A DNA stretch of 64,000 bases from Candidatus Zixiibacteriota bacterium (GCA_030613505.1 JAUWLW010000006.1:1-64000), one strand, 5' to 3'. Positions 37,645 through 47,476 are shown, counted from the first letter of the stretch. A program made the numbers and translations. Notes: generated by a model from the sequence alone, not told the origin.

Positions 37645-38486
37645 TGCCGCCGCCCGACCGACAGCGCGCTATCCGGCTCATCGTCAACGCCGACGACTTC
37701 GGCTCGAGCGTATCGGTCAACGCCGGCGTAGAGCGGGCATGCCGCGAGGGAATAGTGACGTCGGCGTCGATAATGGCGGGGGGGCCGGCCTTCGACGACG
37801 CGCTGGCGCGGTTGGACGATTTGCCCCAGCTGGGCGTAGGCGTACACTTAACCCTCTCGGCCGGCCGCGCGGTCCTCGAGCCGCGCGCGGCCCCGACGCT
37901 GATAGGGCAAGGGGGCGCGCTCCCCAAAGACGCCGCGGCGTTCGCGCGCGGTTTTTTTTCGGGCAGGATTTCGCCGGCAGACGTGCGCGCCGAGCTCGCC
38001 GCGCAGCTCGCGAAAGTATCGGCGCCGGGGGTCCGCGTTACCCACCTAGACGGCCACCAGCACTTGCACAACTTCTCCGGCGTCGCCGGCGTCGTCGTGG
38101 AGCTCGCTCGGAAGTTCGGCATACGGGCCGTTCGCTCGAGCCGGTGCCGGTTGTGGCCGCCCGGGCGGCGTTGGTTTAGCCGCCAACTAGCGTTGCGTTT
38201 GTACGCGGAAGCCTTCGGCGCCCGGGCCCGGCGCGCGGGCCTTAAGATGCCGGAAGGCCTGGCGGGCCAGGAATGGGCCGGCGCGCTCACCGTCGAGAGG
38301 TTAACGACGATCGTCGCCAGGCTCGAGCCGGGGACGTGGGAGCTTATGTGCCACCCCGCCGCGGCCGACGAAGTCGACGCCGAGGGCTATGACCGCGCCG
38401 GCGAGTTGGCCGCCCTCACGGCGCCGGCGGTGCGCGCCGCGTTGGAGGAGAGGGGTGTTCGCCTCGTAAACTACGCCGGTTTGTAG
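37644..38486 (+). CDS. ChbG/YdjC-like carbohydrate deacetylase
   Basis: RLIVNADDFGSSVSVNAGVERACREGIVTSASIMAGGPAFDDA; GVHLTLS; THLDGHQHLHNF. Confidence 0.92.
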   Translation: MPPPDRQRAIRLIVNADDFGSSVSVNAGVERACREGIVTSASIMAGGPAFDDALARLDDLPQLGVGVHLTLSAGRAVLEPRAAPTLIGQGGALPKDAAAFARGFFSGRISPADVRAELAAQLAKVSAPGVRVTHLDGHQHLHNFSGVAGVVVELARKFGIRAVRSSRCRLWPPGRRWFSRQLALRLYAEAFGARARRAGLKMPEGLAGQEWAGALTVERLTTIVARLEPGTWELMCHPAAADEVDAEGYDRAGELAALTAPAVRAALEERGVRLVNYAGL

Positions 38487-38559
38487 CGCGCGCCGATGGG
38501 GCAAGCGGCGCGCCGCCGGGTGCGGCTCGCGCCTGAGGGCGTGAGCCATTTTTATTTAA

Positions 38560-39387
38560 TTAGCGGAAGAGGGCTTTGACGCGGCCGAGGCTAGCCGGCT
38601 CCACCGCGGCGGGTTCGTATTCGAGGGGGTCGGTCGAGATCTCGTATACGTACTTTTCGCCGGTGAAGGTGGAGACGAAGATGCTTTGGAGCGAGGGGCG
38701 GCCGAAACAAGCGCCGCCGACGTACTCGTCGTTGACCTTGAACGCGAAGCGCGCGACCGGGAAGCCGGCGGTCGTGTATTCACGCGCGTCGTAGTTCGGG
38801 CGCCCGGACACGACCCACAGGTTGCGGCCGCCGTACGCCAGGGCGTGGTTTTTGGGGTGGGCCGCGGCGAACGAGGCGACGACCGAGCCGACGCTGGTGA
38901 GCCGGTACACGAGGGGGGACTCGTACGAGGAGGCGTAGAGGTAGGAGCCGTCCCAGGTGAGGCCGTTGACGTGTTTGCCGACGGGGAACGGGCCGTCGAA
39001 CTTGTTCGTCAGCGAGCCGGTGTCGGCGTTGAGGACGATTATCTTCGCCCGGGATTGCGGCTTGACCAGGTCGTCGGCGACGTAGATGCGGTTGCGCAAC
39101 CCGGGCCGCCAGGCCAGGTCCATCGCCCAATTGACGTCGGCCGGGCAGTTGAACCGCTTCTCGACGCTGGCGTTCTCGCCGTCGAAGGTGAACCTGAGTA
39201 TCCGTACTTGCTTTGGGCCGCGGTTGTCGGCCACGGCGTATTCGGCGTCGCCGTCGAAGGCGAGGCCGCGGGGGCCGTTCAGCGAGAGCCCCGGGATGTT
39301 GAAGCTCGCTATGATGTCGCCCGGGACCGCGCGGGCCGCGGACGCCGCGGCCGCGACGGCGACGAGGCATTTCACGCACTCTAACAT
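38560..39387 (-). CDS. Secreted beta-propeller protein with conserved C-terminal tail
   Basis: Signal peptide; propeller-like repeats; ends VEPASLGRVKALFR. Confidence 0.7.
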   Translation of the reverse strand: MLECVKCLVAVAAAASAARAVPGDIIASFNIPGLSLNGPRGLAFDGDAEYAVADNRGPKQVRILRFTFDGENASVEKRFNCPADVNWAMDLAWRPGLRNRIYVADDLVKPQSRAKIIVLNADTGSLTNKFDGPFPVGKHVNGLTWDGSYLYASSYESPLVYRLTSVGSVVASFAAAHPKNHALAYGGRNLWVVSGRPNYDAREYTTAGFPVARFAFKVNDEYVGGACFGRPSLQSIFVSTFTGEKYVYEISTDPLEYEPAAVEPASLGRVKALFR

Positions 39388-39430
39388 TTCCTTAAGAGTA
39401 TAACATCGCGGCTGAGCCGCGTCCAGGCCT

Positions 39431-40693
39431 TCACGCCGGGCCGCCGGCGCGGACGTATTCGCCGGCGGCGACGTCGAGGGTCGAGAAGTCCGGCGGCCGC
39501 GCGCCGACCTCGACGCACGCGTTGCGGGCCAGGCGTAGCCCCGCCGGCAGCTCGCTCTCCCGGCCCACGAGGACCAGCCCCGACGTAAGTTGCTCGGCAT
39601 AGTGACGGTTGGGCGTATAGTCGTCGCCGTGGCCGAGGACGCAGCCGTCGCCCGCTGCGGTCTCTTTGTCGATTATAACCCGCTCCAGGCGGCAGTCGGC
39701 GCCGACGCGGCACTCGTCCAGTACGACGGAGGACTCGACGACCGCGCCCGGGCCTACGGTCACGCCGGGGAATATGATCGAGTTGCGGACGGTCCCGTAT
39801 ATCTCGCACCCCTCCGCGACCAAAGCGCGGGCCGCCGAACCGCCCGGGTAGAAGCGCGCGGGCGCGTAGTCGCGGCTGGGCGTGCGGACGGGCCAATCCT
39901 CGTCGTAAAGGTTGAAGTCCGGCAGGTCCGCGATCAGGTCCATATTGGCGTCGAAGTACGCGTCCACCGTACCCACGTCGCGCCAGTAGTCCTCGAAGAT
40001 GTAGCAGTAGACGCGCTTCTCGCCGATGAGCGAGGGTATGACGTGGCGGCCGAAGTCCGTCATCCCCTCCGGGACGCGCGCCATGGCGTCGAAGAACGCC
40101 TCGCGCGTAAAGAGGTATATCCCCATGGAGACCATGTCCGATTTGGGCTCGGGCGGCTTCTCCTCGAAGGCGACGATGCGGCCGTCGGGCGCGAGCTCGA
40201 GCGTCCCGAACCTCGTCGCGTCCGCCCGCGGCACCCGCAGCGTCGCCACGACGACGTCGGCGCCCTTGACGTCGAGGACGCGTCGCAGGAGGTTGTAATC
40301 CATGGCGTAGACGTGGTCGCCGGCGAGGACCAGCACGTGCGCGAAGTTGCGGGCGGCGACGTAGTGCCGGTTCTGGTAGCAGGCGTCGGCCGTCCCCTTG
40401 TACCAGTCGGAGTCGACGCGGCCCAGATGCGGCTGCAGCAGCTCGACGCCGCCCCAGCTGCGGTCGAGGTCCCAGGCGCGGCCTATGCCGACGTGTTTGG
40501 CGAGCGACCGCGGCCGGTACTGCGCCAGCACCGCGACGTGGAAGATCCCGGAGTTCACGCAGTTGGAGAGCGTGAAGTCGATGAGGCGATAGCGGCCGCC
40601 GATGGGGACCGCGGGTTTGGTCCGCCGTCTGCACAGTTCGGCGAGGCGTTCGCCTTTGCCGCCGGCTAGGATTAAGGCCAGGGTGTTTCGCAT
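39431..40693 (-). CDS. glgC: Glucose-1-phosphate adenylyltransferase
   Basis: LALILAGGKGERLAELCRRRTKPAVPIGGRYRLIDFTLSNCVNSG; GDHVYAMDY; FEEKP. Confidence 0.92.
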   Translation of the reverse strand: MRNTLALILAGGKGERLAELCRRRTKPAVPIGGRYRLIDFTLSNCVNSGIFHVAVLAQYRPRSLAKHVGIGRAWDLDRSWGGVELLQPHLGRVDSDWYKGTADACYQNRHYVAARNFAHVLVLAGDHVYAMDYNLLRRVLDVKGADVVVATLRVPRADATRFGTLELAPDGRIVAFEEKPPEPKSDMVSMGIYLFTREAFFDAMARVPEGMTDFGRHVIPSLIGEKRVYCYIFEDYWRDVGTVDAYFDANMDLIADLPDFNLYDEDWPVRTPSRDYAPARFYPGGSAARALVAEGCEIYGTVRNSIIFPGVTVGPGAVVESSVVLDECRVGADCRLERVIIDKETAAGDGCVLGHGDDYTPNRHYAEQLTSGLVLVGRESELPAGLRLARNACVEVGARPPDFSTLDVAAGEYVRAGGPA

Positions 40694-40736
40694 ACGGCCC
40701 TATTTTATACTACGACGTTCGCGATACAAGCAAAAA

Positions 40737-40870
40737 ATCGGCATCGCGGCCGCGGCCCCTACCGGGGGGCGGACTTCCGCCGCAAGGAGCAGGCCAAGGG
40801 TAGCTCGGCGGACGGGCAATACCCCATCGGCTTCGACCCCCGGCGCTTCGGCTACCTGGCGTTCGAGTAA
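40737..40870 (+). pseudogene. Possible 3' remnant of a CDS
   Basis: Open frame without start: RGRGPYRGADFRRKEQAKGSSADGQYPIGFDPRRFGYLAFE*. Confidence 0.35.
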
Positions 40871-40888
40871 AGCAAGGGTAATTTATGT

Positions 40889-40918
40889 AAAAGCGGCTCA
40901 GTTGAGCCGCTTTTTTTC
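40889..40918 (+). terminator. Rho-independent terminator
   Basis: AAAGCGGCTCAGTTGAGCCGCTTTTTTT. Confidence 0.85.
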
Positions 40919-40965
40919 GTAGCTGCCAATTTACATACCTAAATAAGTAATATATAAAAAAGTAC

Positions 40966-40993
40966 TTGACAAACAGAACGGGGGGGGTAGACT
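40966..40993 (+). promoter_or_regulatory. Sigma70-like promoter of the subtilase gene
   Basis: TTGACA-16 bp (G-rich)-TAGACT. Confidence 0.6.
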
Positions 40994-41058
40994 GTAAGGG
41001 TAAAGAAGAGGGTTCGGTTTCTAAATTGGGGTTTTAATTATTGACAAGGAGGACGGAG

Positions 41059-42753
41059 ATGCGGAAACTAATCTTGACCGGGGTCGCGGCGTGCCTTATA
41101 ATAGGTTGCGCCGCGTTAGTTAACGCGGTAGAGTATAACCCGGGGATAATCTGCGTGGAGTTCGGCGATAATGTTAACCTTGAGAGGAAACCGGGGACTA
41201 AGGGCTCGGGGCATCCGTCGCTGGACGTGCTCGCGGAGAAGTACGACGTTTACGAGGCGAAGGCCGTATTCCCAATGCCCAAGGCGCCTATAAAGCACCC
41301 GCACGGCCTGTGGGATTGGGAAGACTGGCAGCGGTCGGCGGCGAAGGCGCGGCTGAAATACGTCTACGTGTTAAGGTTCCGCGCCAAAACCGACCCCCGG
41401 TTGGTAGCCGAGGATTACAAGAAGGACCCGTACGTCGAAAACGCCGCGCCGGAGGGGCGGGGCGAAGCGTACATGTTCCCCAACGACCCCGATTTCGACC
41501 AGCAGTGGTACCTGTACCTCGATTACAACCGCGACTGCGACATCCACTGGCCCGAAGCTTGGGACCGCTTTATTTTCGCGCCACCGGACTGGCTTGACGG
41601 GTACCCGCTAGCCGGCATTATCGACACCGGCATATACACCTCGACCGGCGATCACGGCGGCATTCACCAGGATATCCGAGCAAACGTCGGCGTCGCCTAC
41701 GACATTTTAGGTGAACCGTTCCCGACGGATATTTCCGGCCACGGTACCGGGGTCGCCGGTATAATGGCCGCGGAGACCAATAACTGGTTGGGTATAGCCG
41801 GCGTGGGGGTAAACACCTTCAAGGTTATGCCCGTTCGGACGTTCTATTACAAACCCGTTGACCCGTATCTAGTGGGGTTCGGAATGGTGTACGCGGTAAG
41901 CAGGGGAGCCGACCTCTTGAACATGTCCTGGGGTTTTCCTTATCCCCCTCTCGAAATACAGATCGCGCTCACGCACGTCTGGAACCTCGACATCGTAACG
42001 GTAGCGGCTAGCGGCTACAGCCCGAACCCCGGGGACCCGGTCTACAACTACCCCGCGGCGGACGAGGACGCGCGCATGATAAGCATCGGCGGGACCGTAC
42101 GCGTCCCCAACGAGTGGTTATGGTGGGACCACAGCGGCTGGCACCAATCGACGGTCGACGTCGTAGCGCCCGCCACCCCGGACATCTACACCACCTGGCT
42201 CTATAACGACTACGCCGACAAGGAAGGGACCTCGTACTCCTGCGCGATGGCCTCCGGCATCGGCGCCGCCTGCCTCGTGATGTTGGAAGGGCCTTACCCG
42301 GGCATCGACGTCGACGTGCGCGAATGTATCCACCACGGCGGCGTTAACTGGGGCGGTTACCCGGTCGAGGAATGGGGCTGGGGAACCGAATACTACGACG
42401 ACGCGTTGGACCACGCGATCGCGATACGCGAAGGCGGCGGCGACGGCGGCTCGAGCGGCCCGGCCGCGGCGACGCCCGCGGTGACGCTCGCCCAGAACGC
42501 CCCCAACCCCGCGGCTTCTACGACTACGTTCCGCCTCGAGCTTTCGGCCAAGGGGACCACGCGAGCGGAGCTTGTCATCTACGACCTGAGCGGCCGCAAG
42601 GTCCGGACCTTCGACGTGCCGGTAAAGGACGGCGCCGCGGAGGTGGCGTGGGACCTGACGGCGAGCGACGGCGCCCGCGTTCCCCCCGGCGTATACATTT
42701 ATAGAGTGAACGCCGGCGGCGCAACCTCGGCCAAGAAGTGCGTCGTTCGTTAA
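41059..42753 (+). CDS. S8 (subtilisin) family serine protease with FlgD/Por-like C-terminal tail
   Basis: Asp IIDTGIY, His GHGTGVAGIMAAE, Ser GTSYSCAMASG; C-terminal NAPNPAASTTTFRLEL...LSGRKVRTFDV...VPPGVYIYRV. Confidence 0.92.
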   Translation: MRKLILTGVAACLIIGCAALVNAVEYNPGIICVEFGDNVNLERKPGTKGSGHPSLDVLAEKYDVYEAKAVFPMPKAPIKHPHGLWDWEDWQRSAAKARLKYVYVLRFRAKTDPRLVAEDYKKDPYVENAAPEGRGEAYMFPNDPDFDQQWYLYLDYNRDCDIHWPEAWDRFIFAPPDWLDGYPLAGIIDTGIYTSTGDHGGIHQDIRANVGVAYDILGEPFPTDISGHGTGVAGIMAAETNNWLGIAGVGVNTFKVMPVRTFYYKPVDPYLVGFGMVYAVSRGADLLNMSWGFPYPPLEIQIALTHVWNLDIVTVAASGYSPNPGDPVYNYPAADEDARMISIGGTVRVPNEWLWWDHSGWHQSTVDVVAPATPDIYTTWLYNDYADKEGTSYSCAMASGIGAACLVMLEGPYPGIDVDVRECIHHGGVNWGGYPVEEWGWGTEYYDDALDHAIAIREGGGDGGSSGPAAATPAVTLAQNAPNPAASTTTFRLELSAKGTTRAELVIYDLSGRKVRTFDVPVKDGAAEVAWDLTASDGARVPPGVYIYRVNAGGATSAKKCVVR

Positions 42754-42774
42754 CGATTTAACCGGAAACGAAAA

Positions 42775-42807
42775 CCCGCCCCCGCCCCGCCCGGGCGGGG
42801 GCGGGGC
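42775..42807. other. All-GC inverted repeat
   Basis: CCCGCCCCCGCCCCGCCCGGGCGGGGGCGGGGC between the protease and the tandem array. Confidence 0.6.
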
Positions 42808-42822
42808 AACCCCTAAAAAGCT

Positions 42823-43794
42823 ATGGTTAAAGCAAATACGTTCGCGACGGTTTTAGTATTTTTGGCTTTACTCGCGGCAGCGGTAAGCTGCGAGGACGTC
42901 CCGACTTATACTTTACCGGGCCCGTACGTGCCGCCGCCGGTGAAGGGGGATGACGGCCGGCGTTTATTATGGGAGCCCGGGCCGATGGAGGCACAGTGCT
43001 TCGAGCCGTCGTTTTCGCCCGACGGCACTAAGGTCGTCGTCAGTTACCGTTTCGGCATCTTCGCTCCTGCCGCGGACCTCGCGATATTAGACTTGACGAC
43101 GGGCAAGATAAAAGTCATCGTCGAGGGCAACGTCGCCAAAAGGCCGGCGTGGTCGCCCACCGGCGAGTGGATAGCATATCAGAGCGACGCGGGGGTCGGC
43201 CGATATATTTGGTTGTGCCGGCCCGACGGCTCGGAAAACCACCGGTTGGAGTTTAAAAATGCGTTTACGCCACGTTGGGGTCCTAAAGGCGATAAGATTT
43301 ATTTTTCTTACGTATATAACGCAAGGGAAAAGGATTACGGCGTTTACTATGACTTAGGCGAAGGAAAATTGGACGTTTTATACCGAGACCCGCTTAGGCA
43401 CGTTGGCGTGTTAATACCATCACCCGGGGGGGAAGAAGTAGCTTTTTACCTACTAGACAATATACATAACGGCAACGATATAAACCTCGCCGCCATCAAC
43501 GTGGATGGCTCAGGGTTCGAGGTGTTATGGCCCGCGGGCCCCTATAGGGTTTGGGCCGCGGCGCGTTCCTGGTCCGCCGACGGCCGGTATATACTAATGG
43601 GGTACGGCTACCCGGGTACTAGTATTGACGAGTTGGGGACGTACGAGCTAAAGACGGGGATATTCCGCCCGCTAACGATGTGTCCGCCGAGGCAGAAATA
43701 CGAAAAAATACTGTACGCGTCGTGGGGGCCTAACGGCGATATAGTATTCGGGAACCATTTGGGCCGGCTGTCCTTGATCAAGGCGCCGGAGTAA
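42823..43794 (+). CDS. TolB-like propeller lipoprotein, tandem copy 1
   Basis: Lipobox AVSC; SFSPDGTKVVVSY, WSPTGEWIAYQSD propeller repeats. Confidence 0.85.
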   Translation: MVKANTFATVLVFLALLAAAVSCEDVPTYTLPGPYVPPPVKGDDGRRLLWEPGPMEAQCFEPSFSPDGTKVVVSYRFGIFAPAADLAILDLTTGKIKVIVEGNVAKRPAWSPTGEWIAYQSDAGVGRYIWLCRPDGSENHRLEFKNAFTPRWGPKGDKIYFSYVYNAREKDYGVYYDLGEGKLDVLYRDPLRHVGVLIPSPGGEEVAFYLLDNIHNGNDINLAAINVDGSGFEVLWPAGPYRVWAAARSWSADGRYILMGYGYPGTSIDELGTYELKTGIFRPLTMCPPRQKYEKILYASWGPNGDIVFGNHLGRLSLIKAPE

Positions 43795-43795
43795 G

Positions 43796-44761
43796 ATGTG
43801 TCGGCGGCTGGCGGCGTATTGGCTCGGCCTCTTAGTTATCGGGGGCTTGTCAGGTTGCGAGGACGTCCCGACTTATACTTTACCGGGGCCGTACGTGCCG
43901 CCGCCGGTGAAGGGGGACGACGGCCGGCGGCTGTTGTGGGAACCGAAAGACGAGTACGAAAAACAATGTTACGAGCCGTCCTTCTCGCCGGACGGCACGA
44001 AGGTAGTCGTTAGTTATAGGAACGGCATTTTCGGGCGGGACGCGGACCTCGCGATACTTGATTTAAAGACGGGAAAATTGAATATAATAGTCAAGGGAAA
44101 CTCCGCCAAAAGGCCTACGTGGTCCCCCACCGGCGAGTGGATCGCGTATCAGGGCGACCGTGAAGCCGCGCCGTATATCTGGTTGTGTCGGCCCGACGGC
44201 TCGGAAAACCACCGCCTCGAGTTCAAGTGGGCCTGGACGCCCCGGTGGGGCCCGGAGCGCGATAGAATTTATTTCGCGTACGCATATGAACCGCGGAAGA
44301 TATACGGCGTGTATTACGACCTCGACGAGCAGGAGCTGCACGTTTTATACCGGGACCCGCTTCTCAACGTGGGGCCGCCGCTGCCGTCGCCGGGGGGCGA
44401 GAAGGTCGCGTTTTATCTTTGCGACGATTTACAAAATTATAAAGACGTTAACCTGGCCCTCATAAACGCGGACGGCACCGGGTTAGACGTGATATGGCCT
44501 GCCGGCCGGGCGAGGTATTGGGCTGCGGCGCTGGCTTGGTCGCCCAGCGGAACGTACATCCTTATGGGGTACGGCTACCCGAGCAGCGGCTTAGGCGAGT
44601 TGGGAACGTACGAATTAAAGACGGGGATCTTCCGGCCGGTAACTAAATGTCCGCCGAGGTTGGGTTTCGAGAGCATACAGTGTGCGTCGTGGGGCCCGAA
44701 CGGCGACATCCTATTCGGTAACCATTTGGGCCGGCTTTACTTAATAGAGGCGCCGGAGTAA
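43796..44761 (+). CDS. TolB-like propeller lipoprotein, tandem copy 2
   Basis: Paralog; previous stop TAA, 1 nt, ATG. Confidence 0.85.
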   Translation: MCRRLAAYWLGLLVIGGLSGCEDVPTYTLPGPYVPPPVKGDDGRRLLWEPKDEYEKQCYEPSFSPDGTKVVVSYRNGIFGRDADLAILDLKTGKLNIIVKGNSAKRPTWSPTGEWIAYQGDREAAPYIWLCRPDGSENHRLEFKWAWTPRWGPERDRIYFAYAYEPRKIYGVYYDLDEQELHVLYRDPLLNVGPPLPSPGGEKVAFYLCDDLQNYKDVNLALINADGTGLDVIWPAGRARYWAAALAWSPSGTYILMGYGYPSSGLGELGTYELKTGIFRPVTKCPPRLGFESIQCASWGPNGDILFGNHLGRLYLIEAPE

Positions 44762-44762
44762 G

Positions 44763-45728
44763 ATGTGGCGGCGGCTGGCGGCGTGTTGGCTTGGCCTCTT
44801 AGTTATCGGCGGCGCAGTAAGCTGCGAGGACGTACCTACGTCTACGCTGCCCGGGCCGTACGTGCCGCCGCCGGTGAAGGGCGACGACGGCCGGCGGCTA
44901 TTGTGGGAACCGGGCCCGGGCGAAAGGCAGTGTTATAATCCAAGTTTATCGCCCGACGGTATGAAAGCGGTGGTTAGTTACCGGTACGGCTTTTTCGCCC
45001 GGGCGGCGGACCTCGGGGTACTGGATTTAACTACCGGCAAGATAAAGGTAATCGTAAGCGGCAACTCCGCCAAGAGGCCGACGTGGTCCCCCACCGGCGA
45101 GTGGATCGCTTACATGAGCGACCGCGAGGCGGCGCCTTATATCTGGCTGTGCCGGCCGGACGGCGCGGAGCACCACCGCCTCGAGTTTAAAAACGCGTTT
45201 ACGCCGCGGTGGGGCCCGGAGGGCGATAAAGTTTATTTCACTTATGACCTCAACCCGAGGGAAAAGGGATATGGCGTGTATTACGACCTCGACGAGGGGG
45301 AGTTGCACGTTTTATACCGCGACCCCCTTCGGCACGTGGGGCCGCCGCTGCCGTCGCCGGGGGGCGAGAAGGTCGCGTTTTACCTCTGCGATAATTTACA
45401 GAGTTATAAAGACGTTAACCTGGCCCTCATAAACGCCGACGGCACCGGTTTTGAGGTAATATGGCCTGCGGGCCGGGCGAGGTATTGGGCCGCGGCGCTG
45501 GCCTGGTCGCCCAGCGGGAGGTACATCCTTATGGGTTACGGCTACCCGGGGAGCGGCTTAGGCGAGTTGGGGACGTACGAGCCCAAGACCGGGATATTCC
45601 GGCCCCTCACTAAGTGTCCGCCGAGGCTGGAATACGAAAAAATACTGTACGCGTCGTGGGGGCCGATAGGGGACATATTATTCGGCAACCATTTGGGCCG
45701 GCTTTACTTAATAGAGGCACCGGAGTAA
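44763..45728 (+). CDS. TolB-like propeller lipoprotein, tandem copy 3
   Basis: Paralog; identical TAA-G-ATG junction. Confidence 0.85.
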   Translation: MWRRLAACWLGLLVIGGAVSCEDVPTSTLPGPYVPPPVKGDDGRRLLWEPGPGERQCYNPSLSPDGMKAVVSYRYGFFARAADLGVLDLTTGKIKVIVSGNSAKRPTWSPTGEWIAYMSDREAAPYIWLCRPDGAEHHRLEFKNAFTPRWGPEGDKVYFTYDLNPREKGYGVYYDLDEGELHVLYRDPLRHVGPPLPSPGGEKVAFYLCDNLQSYKDVNLALINADGTGFEVIWPAGRARYWAAALAWSPSGRYILMGYGYPGSGLGELGTYEPKTGIFRPLTKCPPRLEYEKILYASWGPIGDILFGNHLGRLYLIEAPE

Positions 45729-45729
45729 G

Positions 45730-46692
45730 ATGTGGCGGCGGCTGGCGGCGTGTTGGCTTGGCCTAGTAATTCTCGGCGGCTTGGTAGGCTGCGAAGACGT
45801 GCCGACGTCGACGCTGCCCGGGCCGTACGTGCCGCCGCCGGTGAAGGGGGACGACGGCCGTCGCCTGTTGTGGGAGCCCGGGCCGATGGAGGCGCAGTGC
45901 TTCGAGTCGTCTTTCTCGCCGGATGGGACCAAGGTAGTAGTGAGTTATCGTTTCGGGATCTTTGCCCGGGCCGCGGACCTCGCGATATTGGATTTGACGA
46001 CGGGCAAGATAAACGTTATAGTCGAGGGCAACTGCGCCAGGAGGCCGACGTGGTCGCCGACCGGCGAGTGGGTCGCGTATCAGAGCGACGGCGAGGCGGC
46101 GCCGTATATCTGGTTGTGCCGGCCCGACGGGTCCGACAACCACCGCCTCGAGTTCAAATGGGCCCGGACGCCGCGGTGGGGCCCGGAGGGGGATAAAGTT
46201 TATTTCGCATATATTTACGAACCGGGGAAAGAATATGGGGTATATTACGACCTCAACGAAGAGAAATTGGGTATATTATACCGCGACCCGCTCCTAAAGG
46301 TTGGCCCGCCGCTGCCGTCGCCGGGGGGCGAAAAGGTCGCGTTTTACCTCTTCGATAATTTACAGAATTATAAAGACGTCAACCTGGCCCTCATCAACGC
46401 GGACGGCTCAGGGCTAGAGGTGATATGGCCGGCGGGTCGGCCGAGGTGGTGGGCGGGGGCGCTGGCTTGGTCCCCCGACGGGAGGTACATTCTAATGGGT
46501 TACGGCTATCCGGGGAGCGGCTTAGGCGAGCTGGGTACGTACGAGCCGAAGACCGGGATCTTCCGGCCCCTCACTAAGTGTCCGCCGAGGCTGGAATACG
46601 AAAAAATACGGTACGCGTCGTGGGGCCCGAACGGGGACATCCTATTCGGCAACCATTTGGGCCGGCTTTACTTAATAGAGGCGCCGGAGTAA
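45730..46692 (+). CDS. TolB-like propeller lipoprotein, tandem copy 4
   Basis: Paralog; identical TAA-G-ATG junction. Confidence 0.85.
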   Translation: MWRRLAACWLGLVILGGLVGCEDVPTSTLPGPYVPPPVKGDDGRRLLWEPGPMEAQCFESSFSPDGTKVVVSYRFGIFARAADLAILDLTTGKINVIVEGNCARRPTWSPTGEWVAYQSDGEAAPYIWLCRPDGSDNHRLEFKWARTPRWGPEGDKVYFAYIYEPGKEYGVYYDLNEEKLGILYRDPLLKVGPPLPSPGGEKVAFYLFDNLQNYKDVNLALINADGSGLEVIWPAGRPRWWAGALAWSPDGRYILMGYGYPGSGLGELGTYEPKTGIFRPLTKCPPRLEYEKIRYASWGPNGDILFGNHLGRLYLIEAPE

Positions 46693-46712
46693 AAAGGAGC
46701 GCGAGGAGTTAT

Positions 46713-47411
46713 ATGTTTAAATACTTATTTCCGGTAGTATGGGTGGTTTTAACCCTAACCGGCGTCGGCACGACTTGGGAATTAATCCCGGAGGTAAGCT
46801 ACGGCGTCTCCTTCCTGGACGGCGCGCCGTGCGCGTACGTCGAGACCGAGCCCGCGCCGGAGACGAACGAGCCGATGGGCGGGGCCCTTAGCGCGGACTT
46901 CGGCCGCTACGCCGTAGAGGTGTCGTACATACCGCGCTACGACCTGTACGCTGTCATCGGCGCGGTGCACGATTTTGCCGCGGTGGCGCGCGCCGCCCCT
47001 ATATCCCGCGAGCGGTGGGCCGTGTACGGCGAGGCCGGCGTGGGCGTATCCAAGTGCGCGGCGCCGATGGCGTTCTTGTTCGAGGAGGGGCCGGAGTATA
47101 TCTGGACGCCCGTGGTTGGGGCCGGCATCGGTTACGTGCCCTGGGAGTGGCTCGAGCTTGACGCCGGCGTCTCGTACCGTATCCGGGCGCAGGTCTTGCA
47201 GTACGGTACCGTGAGGTCGCGCGCGATCGATATATACGCGGAGTGTTTATTCGCGCCGCTACCGTACGTGGCCTTTGGCCCCTCTTTCCGCCAGATCCTC
47301 TACGGCCCGTACGACTATTACCTTTACGGCGAGACCCACCGAAACGCCGGTTGGGTTACCGGGAAGGAAACGTACGTTCTCGCCACGGTGGCTTTCCCGA
47401 TTCATTTTTAG
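46713..47411 (+). CDS. Outer-membrane beta-barrel-like protein
   Basis: GAGGAG before ATG 46713; signal peptide; alternating aromatic beta-strand pattern. Confidence 0.6.
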   Translation: MFKYLFPVVWVVLTLTGVGTTWELIPEVSYGVSFLDGAPCAYVETEPAPETNEPMGGALSADFGRYAVEVSYIPRYDLYAVIGAVHDFAAVARAAPISRERWAVYGEAGVGVSKCAAPMAFLFEEGPEYIWTPVVGAGIGYVPWEWLELDAGVSYRIRAQVLQYGTVRSRAIDIYAECLFAPLPYVAFGPSFRQILYGPYDYYLYGETHRNAGWVTGKETYVLATVAFPIHF

Positions 47412-47429
47412 GTGAATTGGATAAAAGAA

Positions 47430-47456
47430 AGCGGCCCTTGCGGGCCGCTTTTTTTC
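47430..47456 (+). terminator. Rho-independent terminator
   Basis: AAAGCGGCCCTTGCGGGCCGCTTTTTTTC. Confidence 0.85.
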
Positions 47457-47476
47457 AAACGTTGTCGGCGCGGTTG

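Noticed and set aside
39381-40634. 417-aa ORF in an alternate frame of glgC
   Set aside because: Composition dominated by R/P/G/A; glgC frame is clearly the real one.
42823-46692. Repetitive region considered as CRISPR or satellite repeat
   Set aside because: Periodicity is about 967 bp and equals whole protein-coding genes; no short repeat-spacer pattern anywhere in the window.
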